From: an uncultured Oscillospiraceae bacterium | Lineage (GTDB): Bacteria; Bacillota; Clostridia; Oscillospirales; Oscillospiraceae | Assembly (NCBI GenBank): GCA_910587505.1 | Contig: CAJULD010000073.1 | Span: forward strand, 1 to 9,947 | Direction: 5' to 3' | Length of the DNA: 9,947 nt | In this document: positions 1 through 5,432 of the stretch, piece after piece | Layout of the letters: each line of letters starts with the position of its first letter | Numbering within the stretch: the first letter of the stretch is position 1 | Notes under the pieces: generated by a model | Told to the model about the DNA's origin: nothing | The model's input: only the letters and a program-made list of their open reading frames with translations | Databases searched by the model: none | Program-made: the position numbers and the translations under genes

Positions 1-672
1 GCCGACGCCCTGCTGGGCGGCGCCACCTACTCCACCGCCGACACCGTCCGCCCCGCCCTCCAGCTCATTAAGACCAGGCCCGGCGCCCATCTGGTGAGCT
101 CCTGCTTCATCATGAAGCGGGACACCGGCGACGAGGCCCTGCAGATGCTGTGCATGGGCGACTGCGCCATCAACATCTCCTATGAGGACAGCGTGGACAG
201 GGAGGGCAACGTCACCGTGTCCGCCGCCCAGAAGCTGGCGGAGGTGGCGGTGGAATCCGCCCGCACCGCCCGGTTCTTCGGCATCGAGCCCAGGGTGGCC
301 ATGCTGAGCTTCTCCACCAGGGGCTCCGGCAAGGGCGCCACCGTGCCCCTGTCCGCCGCGGCCACCAAAATTGCCCAGGAGCTGGCTCCCGAGTTCGCCA
401 TCGACGGCGAGATGCAGTTTGACGCCGCCGTCTCTCCCACCGTGGGACAGCTGAAGTTCCCCGGCAGCAGGGTGGCGGGCTACGCCAACACCTTCGTATT
501 CCCCAACATTGAGGCGGGCAACATCGGCTACAAGATCGCCCAGCGGCTGGGCGGCTACGAGGCCTACGGCCCCATCCTTCAGGGCCTCAACGCCCCCATC
601 AACGACCTGAGCCGGGGCTGCAACGCCGAGGAAGTCTATAAAATGGCCATTATTACCGCAGGAATGAAGTAA
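1..672 (+). CDS. pta: Phosphate acetyltransferase, C-terminal part (5' end outside window)
   Basis: Phosphotransacetylase converts acetyl-CoA plus phosphate into acetyl phosphate and CoA, the step before acetate kinase in acetate-producing fermentation; it is cytosolic. The open frame runs from base 1, so the start lies upstream. The visible 223 residues compare with roughly 330 in the short (non-DRTGG) bacterial form. Family signatures seen in order are GATYSTADTVRPALQLIK near residues 7-24, MLSFSTRGSGKG near 101-112, DGEMQFDAA, a FPNIEAGNIGYKIAQRLGG block, and NDLSRGCNAEEVYKMAIITA close to the C-terminus. These match the acetyl/phosphate transferase (PTA_PTB) fold and specifically Pta, not phosphate butyryltransferase. 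The gene ends in TAA at 670-672, directly before a hairpin. No acetate kinase gene is adjacent downstream, so ackA, if linked, would be upstream or elsewhere. Function is secure from family knowledge; only the N-terminus is missing. Confidence 0.95.
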   Translation, partial: ADALLGGATYSTADTVRPALQLIKTRPGAHLVSSCFIMKRDTGDEALQMLCMGDCAINISYEDSVDREGNVTVSAAQKLAEVAVESARTARFFGIEPRVAMLSFSTRGSGKGATVPLSAAATKIAQELAPEFAIDGEMQFDAAVSPTVGQLKFPGSRVAGYANTFVFPNIEAGNIGYKIAQRLGGYEAYGPILQGLNAPINDLSRGCNAEEVYKMAIITAGMK

Positions 673-680
673 ACCGCGGG

Positions 681-715
681 AAAGGCGGCTCTTTGCGGAA
701 AAAAGAGCCGCCTTT
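681..715 (+). terminator. Hairpin terminator after pta
   Basis: A perfect 14-bp stem (AAAGGCGGCTCTTT at 681-694 pairs with AAAGAGCCGCCTTT at 702-715) encloses a 7-nt loop and begins 8 nt after the pta stop codon. The A-rich and T-rich ends of the stem act as the A/U tract; there is no long separate T run, so termination may be incomplete and some read-through into the hexosaminidase gene is possible. Confidence 0.7.
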
Positions 716-740
716 CCTGAACACAAGGAGGAAAAACGAT

Positions 741-2120
741 ATGACGGCATTACATTTTCCCCGGCCCCGCAGGTATGAGGCGGCCGGAGAGGGGACGTGG
801 AAGCTGACGTCCGGAACGCGGGTGATCCTGCCGGAGGACGAAGCGCTGAAGCGCTGCCTGGCCCGGCTGGGGGAGGAGTATCCTCTTCTGGCCGCGGCGG
901 AGAAAATCACCGGAGCCGCGGCCCGGCCCGGCGACCTGGAGATCCGGCTGGGCGTGGGAGAGCAGGAGGAGGGCTTTGCCCTCCAGGTGGGGCCGGTGCT
1001 GGAGCTGACGGCCCGGACGGTCCGGGGGGCGCTCTATGGCCTGCGGACCATTCTGGAGTCGGAAGACGGACTGGCCTGTGGCCGGTATGAGGACTGGCCC
1101 GACACCGGCGAACGGGGACTCCATCTGGACGCGGGGCGGAAGTTCTACACCAGAGAGTGGATCATGGAACGGGTGCGGGACATGTCCCGAAACCGGATGA
1201 ACACGCTGTGGTTCCACTTCTCCGAAACAGAGGGATTCCGCATTGCCTGTGACTCCCACCCGGAGGTTCCCTCTCTGCTCCATCACAGCAAGGAAGATAT
1301 CCGGGAAATCATCCGCCTGTGCGAGGACCTGTGCGTGGAGATCAACCCCGCGCTGGATTGTCCGGGACATCTGGGGCAGGCGCTCCAGGAGCATCCCCGG
1401 TGGCAGCTGCCCCGGGAAATGGCGGAACCGCTTTTCTCCGCGCTGAACATCACCCTTCCGGAGGCGCGGCGGTTCCTGCTGGACCTGATCGACGAATACG
1501 CGGAGCTGTTTGCCGGGTCGAAGGTCTTCCATATCGGCGGGGATGAGTTCATCGATTTCAACCACTTCGAGCACTTCCCCGTGATGGAGGCCTACGCGAA
1601 GGAGCATCTGGGGCCGGAATGCGGCGGCGTGGACGTGTACATCGATTTCCTGAACCAGGTAATCGCCCACGTCCGGGCCAGGGGCTTCCAGGTCCGGATC
1701 TGGAACGACGGGCTGTTCCGGCCGGAGCTGGAGCACCATGTGGAGCTGGACCGGGAGGTGCAGATTGCCTACTGGACCAACTGGGACAGGGGCATGGCGC
1801 CGCTGAAAACCTTCCTGGACAAGGGGTACCAGGTGGTAAACTACGACTGGCGCTACCTCTACTATATCCTCCTCATCCGGGAGGACTACACCGATCCGGA
1901 TCCGGAAAAGCTCCTGCGCGAGTGGACCCCGGAGCACTTCCCGGAAAGCCCGGTGGTCGGACCCCAGAGCTGCCCGCCGGAGCAGGCAGGGCAGGTGCTG
2001 GGCTGCTGCTATTCCATCTGGAGCGACTGGCCCGACCTGCAGGAGGAAGAGGAGGTCCACGCCCGCAGCAGGGATTCCATCCGGGCGTTTGCCATCCGCT
2101 GCTGGCGGAAGCAGGGCTGA
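741..2120 (+). CDS. Beta-N-acetylhexosaminidase, GH20 family, cytosolic
   Basis: This glycoside hydrolase family 20 enzyme should release terminal beta-linked GlcNAc or GalNAc by substrate-assisted catalysis. The 459-aa product has an N-terminal GH20b-like alpha/beta domain (about residues 10-105, including LTARTVRGALYGLRTIL). A TIM barrel follows: RGLHLDAGRKFY, MNTLWFHFSETEGFRI, LDCPGHLGQAL, FHIGGDEF, RIWNDG, AYWTNWDRG and CYSIWSDWPD. The Asp268-Glu269 pair in HIGGDE is the expected catalytic pair that polarises the 2-acetamido group and protonates the leaving group. The start at 741 is chosen because AAGGAGG (725-731) sits 9 nt upstream; an in-frame ATG-like extension to 693 lies inside the upstream hairpin and has no such site. 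No signal peptide or membrane segment is present, so it probably acts on imported oligosaccharides. It is followed 42 nt later by a sugar isomerase gene. The exact substrate cannot be read from the sequence. Confidence 0.93.
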   Translation: MTALHFPRPRRYEAAGEGTWKLTSGTRVILPEDEALKRCLARLGEEYPLLAAAEKITGAAARPGDLEIRLGVGEQEEGFALQVGPVLELTARTVRGALYGLRTILESEDGLACGRYEDWPDTGERGLHLDAGRKFYTREWIMERVRDMSRNRMNTLWFHFSETEGFRIACDSHPEVPSLLHHSKEDIREIIRLCEDLCVEINPALDCPGHLGQALQEHPRWQLPREMAEPLFSALNITLPEARRFLLDLIDEYAELFAGSKVFHIGGDEFIDFNHFEHFPVMEAYAKEHLGPECGGVDVYIDFLNQVIAHVRARGFQVRIWNDGLFRPELEHHVELDREVQIAYWTNWDRGMAPLKTFLDKGYQVVNYDWRYLYYILLIREDYTDPDPEKLLREWTPEHFPESPVVGPQSCPPEQAGQVLGCCYSIWSDWPDLQEEEEVHARSRDSIRAFAIRCWRKQG

Positions 2121-2162
2121 GCCGTAGTCTTTTAATCTAAATATACGAGAGGTATTCGTTTT

Positions 2163-3641
2163 ATGCAGCTGAATAACATTCCCGAGGTCAGGCTGGGCGT
2201 CATCGCCGTCAGCCGTTCCTGCTTCCCCGCCGCTCTCAGCGAGCGCCGCCGGTCCGCCCTCAAGGCCGCTTACGGCGAGGGCCTCTACGAGAGTCCCGTC
2301 ACCGTGGAGAACGAGGTCCAGGCCAGAGAGGCCGTCCGGGACGTGAAGGCCAACGGGGTCAATGCCCTGGTGGTGTTCCTGGGCAACTTCGGCCCGGAGA
2401 CACCCGAAACGCTGATTGCCGATTGGTTCCACGGGCCCGTCATGTACTGCGCCGCCGCCGAGGGCGACGGCGACCTCCACGACGGCCGGGGCGACGCCTA
2501 CTGCGGCATGCTCAACTGCTCCTACAATCTGGGCCTTCGGGGGAAGACGGCCTACATCCCCGAGTACCCCGTTGGTACGGCGGAGGAGCTGGCGGAGAAG
2601 ATCGGGGAGTTTGTCCCCATCGCACGGGCCATTCTGGGCCTCAGGGGCCTGAAGGTCATCACCTTCGGCCCCCGGCCCGACGATTTCCTGGCCTGCAACG
2701 CCCCCATCCGGGCTCTGTACGACCTGGGTGTGGCGGTGGAGGAAAACTCCGAGCTGGATCTGCTGGTTGCCTACAACAGGCACGCGGACGACGGGCGCAT
2801 CCCCGCCAAAATCGCCGAGATGGAGGCCGAGCTGGGGGGAAACAACCCCTACGGCGGCATCCTGCCCCGGCTGGCTCAGTACGAGCTGACCCTGCTGGAC
2901 TGGGCGGAGGAGCATAAGGGGACCCGGCAGTACGTGGCCTTCGCCAACAAGTGCTGGCCCGCCTTCCAGACGGAGTTTAAGTTCGTCCCCTGCTATGTCA
3001 ACAGCCGTCTGGCGGCTATGGGCATTCCCGTGGCCTGCGAGGTGGACATTTACGGGGCGCTGAGCGAGTATATCGGCGTGTGCGTCTCCGGCGCGCCCAC
3101 CACCCTGCTGGACATCAACAACACGGTGCCCGCCTCCATGTATGAGAAAGGCATCAGGGGCAAATACGACTGCCGCCTGACGGAGACCTTTATGGGCTTC
3201 CACTGCGGCAACACGTCCTGTTCCCTGCTGAAGAATCCCCACATGGGCTATCAGCTCATTATGAAGCGGGATCTGGAGCCGGACCTGCCGGAGCCGGACA
3301 TCACCCGCGGCACCCTGGAGGGCAACATCAAGGCGGGGGATATTACCTTCTTCCGCCTCCAGTCCACCGCCGATACCCAACTGCGGGCTTACGTGGCCCA
3401 GGGCGCGGTGCTGGACGTGGACTGCGAGAGCTTCGGCTCCATCGGAGCCTTCTGCATCCCGGAGATGGACCGGTTCTACCGCCACGTACTCATCGCCAGA
3501 CGGTATCCCCACCACGGGGCCGTGGCCTTCGGCCACTGGGGGAAGGCCCTCTTTGAGGTGTTTAAGTACCTGGGCGTCCAGGACATCGCCTACAACCAGC
3601 CCGCCTCCCTGCCCTATCCGGGAGAGAATCCCTTTAAGTAA
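2163..3641 (+). CDS. L-fucose/L-arabinose isomerase family protein
   Basis: The 492-aa protein resembles the fucose/arabinose isomerase superfamily, which interconverts aldoses and ketoses using a divalent metal. The N-terminal two thirds shows the alternating sheet-helix pattern of the family (NALVVFLGNFGPETPE, LKVITFGPRPDDF). The C-terminal part holds ACEVDIYGALSEY with Glu293 and TTLLDINNT with Asp317. Their 24-residue spacing equals that of metal ligands Glu337 and Asp361 in E. coli FucI. A late histidine (His450, His451 or His458 in YPHHGAVAFGHWGKA) would be the third ligand. It is about 100 residues shorter than FucI (591 aa), so it belongs to a shorter branch whose substrate (fucose, arabinose or another sugar) is unknown. 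A modest GAGAGG ribosome binding site (2147-2152) lies 10 nt before the ATG. It is probably co-transcribed with the hexosaminidase and ends at a strong terminator. Confidence 0.85.
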   Translation: MQLNNIPEVRLGVIAVSRSCFPAALSERRRSALKAAYGEGLYESPVTVENEVQAREAVRDVKANGVNALVVFLGNFGPETPETLIADWFHGPVMYCAAAEGDGDLHDGRGDAYCGMLNCSYNLGLRGKTAYIPEYPVGTAEELAEKIGEFVPIARAILGLRGLKVITFGPRPDDFLACNAPIRALYDLGVAVEENSELDLLVAYNRHADDGRIPAKIAEMEAELGGNNPYGGILPRLAQYELTLLDWAEEHKGTRQYVAFANKCWPAFQTEFKFVPCYVNSRLAAMGIPVACEVDIYGALSEYIGVCVSGAPTTLLDINNTVPASMYEKGIRGKYDCRLTETFMGFHCGNTSCSLLKNPHMGYQLIMKRDLEPDLPEPDITRGTLEGNIKAGDITFFRLQSTADTQLRAYVAQGAVLDVDCESFGSIGAFCIPEMDRFYRHVLIARRYPHHGAVAFGHWGKALFEVFKYLGVQDIAYNQPASLPYPGENPFK

Positions 3642-3648
3642 AAAGCGT

Positions 3649-3683
3649 GCCCCGCGTCCCGAAAGGGACGCGGGGCGTTTTTT
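3649..3683 (+). terminator. Strong intrinsic terminator, possibly bidirectional
   Basis: A 12-bp GC-rich stem (GCCCCGCGTCCC at 3649-3660, GGGACGCGGGGC at 3665-3676) with a GAAA tetraloop is followed by G and six T (3678-3683), starting 7 nt after the isomerase stop codon. Read on the minus strand the same hairpin is followed, four nucleotides later, by a T5 run (complement of A at 3640-3644). It could therefore also stop minus-strand transcripts that read through the regulator gene, for which no nearer terminator is visible. Confidence 0.92.
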
Positions 3684-3762
3684 CAGGAATAACACAGGAC
3701 GATATGTTCATTCCCCTGCCTTTGCTGTATATTACTGTTGTATAAAGAAAGGATGGTGCCTT

Positions 3763-3975
3763 ATGCTCAAAAAACTGACTTCTCTGTTGCTCTCCCTGCT
3801 GGTATGTCTGTCGTTGCTGCCGGGACAGGCCCGGGCCGCAGATGAACCGGATCCCCCGCAGCCGCCCGTCATTGTGGAGCCCCTGGACCCGAAGGAGCCC
3901 GGCGAGCCGGAGCCCCCGGTCATGCCCATGAGCGCGGAACTGCCGGAAGAAGGGGAAGCCAGTCACGGTACCTGA
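3763..3975 (+). CDS. Small secreted proline-rich acidic protein
   Basis: I do not recognise a family. The 70-aa product begins with a clear Sec signal peptide: MLKK, a leucine-rich hydrophobic core (residues 5-19), then PGQARA with a likely signal peptidase I cut after Ala25. The remaining 45 residues contain 13 prolines and many acidic residues (ADEPDPPQPPVIVEPLDPKE and PGEPEPP stretches) and no Cys. GAAAGGA (3747-3753) lies 9 nt before the ATG, which selects this start over an in-frame extension back to 3553 that overlaps the isomerase gene. No good promoter is seen in 3684-3762. Its last 13 nt overlap the 3' end of the convergent regulator gene. Two readings fit: a genuine small secreted protein or pro-peptide linked to the regulator, or the surviving signal peptide and proline-rich linker of a larger surface protein whose 3' part was lost when the regulator segment arrived. 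Confidence 0.6.
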   Translation: MLKKLTSLLLSLLVCLSLLPGQARAADEPDPPQPPVIVEPLDPKEPGEPEPPVMPMSAELPEEGEASHGT

Positions 3976-4919
3976 TGGGGCGGGCTGACGCCCAGCCGCT
4001 CCTTCATTTCGCGCCGCATGATTTCGAGATTTCTGCGGTCGCCTACCGCTTTATAGAGGTAATAAGCCTGGAAGTAATATTCTTTGCTTTGCTCCAGGTT
4101 TCCGGTAAAATAAAAGCACTCCGCCAGAATGGCGGAAAAGCCGGGTAAGAACTGATAGTTGCCATATCTGACGCAGACCCGGCATCCCTCCTCTGCGACC
4201 TCCATAGACTCGCCGTAGCGCTTTTCCAGTGCGAGGTTTATCGCGTAATTGTGGGCGACCATGGTGTAATGCCCGGCAAATCCGGCCAGCTCCCGGTCGT
4301 GCTCGCCGATATATTGAAGCAGCTGGCGGTAAATATTGAGGGCGGTCCTTTTTTGCCCGGCCTGTGAGTAGGTCGATGCAATCTGGTTGATAATTTTTGT
4401 TTCCTCCATACTGTACCGGAGCAGACCGATATTCTCCAGATCGAAACGGGGAACGGTCAGGCGAATGGCCTCCAGCAGCATGGTCAGCCGCTCCTCCGGG
4501 CTGTAGGGTCCCTCCGGTCCGCCCAGAGAGGCCTTTGCGCTCAGTATGTACTGCCGGGTGATCCAGTCCTCCGGGGCCATATGCTGCTCCAGCTTTTCGA
4601 TCTTCTCCAGCGCCTGCCTGCGGATGGCGGGCCGGTCTTCCTTTGCTGAGCGGGCGAATTGAATCTCATCCGCCAGAATCTCCTTTTGCAGGGCGTCCAT
4701 ATCGGCCTCGTTTTTACTCAGCAGCGCGAAATACCGGTTTCCCGGCAGGCCCAGCCGTTGCAGCAGGGTGCTGATGGTATGGTAGGATGGCGTCTGTGTG
4801 CCCCGCTCCAAGCGGGAGACCGTCATCGGTTCGCAGATTCCCTCGCACAGCTGCTGCTGGGTCAGTTTCAGGTCTTTCCGCCGCTGCCGGATATATTCGC
4901 CGAGAAAAACCTGTTCCAT
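3963..4919 (-). CDS. Xre-family HTH / TPR transcriptional regulator (Rgg/PlcR-like RRNPP architecture)
   Basis: This 318-aa protein is a cytosolic DNA-binding regulator. Residues 6-60 form an Xre-type helix-turn-helix (LGEYIRQRRKDLKLTQQQL, then EGICEPMTVSRLERGTQTPS). The rest is all-helical with TPR-like repeats: STYSQAGQKRTALNIYRQLL, AINLALEKRYGESMEVAEEG and AECFYFTGNLEQSKEYYFQA, each with the small-residue/aromatic spacing of tetratricopeptide helices. That order and length fit RRNPP regulators (Rgg, PlcR, PrgX), whose TPR domain usually binds a short imported peptide; peptide binding here is inference. The start at 4919 is preferred to an upstream in-frame ATG at 4949. AGGAGGG (complement of 4927-4933) lies 7 nt before it, and the upstream ATG would fall at the predicted transcription start. 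The gene is convergent with one small secreted protein gene and divergent from another. An inverted repeat over its own -35 suggests autoregulation. Confidence 0.92.
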   Translation of the reverse strand: MEQVFLGEYIRQRRKDLKLTQQQLCEGICEPMTVSRLERGTQTPSYHTISTLLQRLGLPGNRYFALLSKNEADMDALQKEILADEIQFARSAKEDRPAIRRQALEKIEKLEQHMAPEDWITRQYILSAKASLGGPEGPYSPEERLTMLLEAIRLTVPRFDLENIGLLRYSMEETKIINQIASTYSQAGQKRTALNIYRQLLQYIGEHDRELAGFAGHYTMVAHNYAINLALEKRYGESMEVAEEGCRVCVRYGNYQFLPGFSAILAECFYFTGNLEQSKEYYFQAYYLYKAVGDRRNLEIMRREMKERLGVSPPHQVP

Positions 4920-4957
4920 AGAACATCCCTCCTGAATTATGGACTGCATGCTTTTAC

Positions 4958-4985
4958 ATTATATCGGAACTTTTTGACAAGTCAA
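4958..4985 (-). promoter_or_regulatory. Sigma-A-type promoter of the HTH/TPR regulator
   Basis: On the minus strand TTGACT (-35, complement of 4980-4985) is separated by 16 nt from a perfect TATAAT (-10, complement of 4958-4963). The transcription start would be near 4951, giving a leader of about 30 nt that contains the AGGAGGG site used for the 4919 start. Confidence 0.8.
4974..4985. promoter_or_regulatory. Inverted repeat TTGACAAGTCAA, candidate operator
   Basis: The arms TTGAC (4974-4978) and GTCAA (4981-4985) are perfect reverse complements around a 2-nt centre. The repeat covers the -35 of the regulator promoter and part of the spacer. A dimeric Xre-type protein bound here would block RNA polymerase, so autorepression is the simplest reading; the divergent small gene could share it. 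No second copy was found elsewhere in the window by eye. Confidence 0.45.
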
Positions 4986-5035
4986 CCCCGCGGAACTGGT
5001 CGTTTTGTGTTATTCCTTTGGAACCGGAGTCGATA

Positions 5036-5064
5036 TGGACTGCGCCGGCTGGATGCGGTATGAT
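5036..5064 (+). promoter_or_regulatory. Candidate promoter for the 89-aa secreted protein
   Basis: TGGACT (5036-5041, four of six matches to the -35 consensus) and TATGAT (5059-5064, five of six to the -10 consensus) are separated by 17 nt. A start near 5071 would give a leader of about 75 nt before the ATG at 5148. This is the best candidate in the 228-nt intergenic region 4920-5147; the remainder of that region (about 5065-5130) holds short GC-rich inverted repeats but no recognised element. Confidence 0.4.
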
Positions 5065-5147
5065 GTCTGTACCGGCAGGAAAAGTGCCCCGGCGGTATTC
5101 TCCGGCCTCTGGCCGCGGAATAAATATTTTAAAAAGGAGAAACACCC

Positions 5148-5417
5148 ATGAAGAAAACAAAGAAAATGTTGGCCCTGCTCCTGGCCCTGGTGATGGCGTT
5201 TGCCATGATGGCCGTGACCGCGTCCGCCTTTGACGCGGAGGATGGTCATGTGCATACCGAGGCATGCAGTGAGGAAGGAAGCGTACAGCGGAGACTGCCT
5301 GCTGGGATATGCCCCGTGTGTGGGATGCGGGGGACCTACATTCCCACCGATTACGGTACTTACAAAACATATTATTATACCGAATGTGGACACACACAGT
5401 ATATATACCGCAGTTGA
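5148..5417 (+). CDS. Small secreted Cys/His protein, zinc-ribbon-like
   Basis: No named family is recognised. The 89-aa product has a textbook signal peptide: MKKTKK, a hydrophobic core at residues 7-23, and TASA with predicted cleavage after Ala27. The mature 62 residues hold a His/Cys cluster (GHVHTEACSEE; His34, His36, Cys40). They also hold a CPVCG knuckle (Cys55, Cys58) and a TECGH motif (Cys80, His82) after a Tyr/Thr-rich stretch. This resembles a secreted zinc ribbon in which one cysteine of the second knuckle is replaced. The HxHTxxC element is like repeats I recall in large clostridial surface proteins. AGGAGA (5135-5140) lies 7 nt before the ATG. The gene is divergent from the HTH/TPR regulator and is followed, in the same frame after a single TGA, by the first solute-binding protein gene. 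It may be an independent small protein or the truncated front of a larger one. Confidence 0.62.
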   Translation: MKKTKKMLALLLALVMAFAMMAVTASAFDAEDGHVHTEACSEEGSVQRRLPAGICPVCGMRGTYIPTDYGTYKTYYYTECGHTQYIYRS

Positions 5418-5432
5418 TGTTTGCCTTTTGGC

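Noticed and set aside
750..3695. A 981-codon open frame on the minus strand opposite the hexosaminidase and isomerase genes
   Set aside because: Its translation is low-complexity (Gly, Ala, Val, Leu, Pro, Arg rich) without recognisable domains, and no ribosome binding site precedes it. It is antisense to two clear enzyme genes. It is the usual by-product of GC-rich codon use.
3722..3746. TTGCTG and TATAAA as a promoter of the 70-aa gene
   Set aside because: The spacer is only 13 nt, and alternatives such as TTCATT/TATATT have 15 nt. No convincing pair was found.
4920..4949. Upstream ATG at 4949 as start of the HTH/TPR regulator
   Set aside because: It would coincide with the predicted transcription start and lacks a ribosome binding site, whereas AGGAGGG lies 7 nt before the ATG at 4919.
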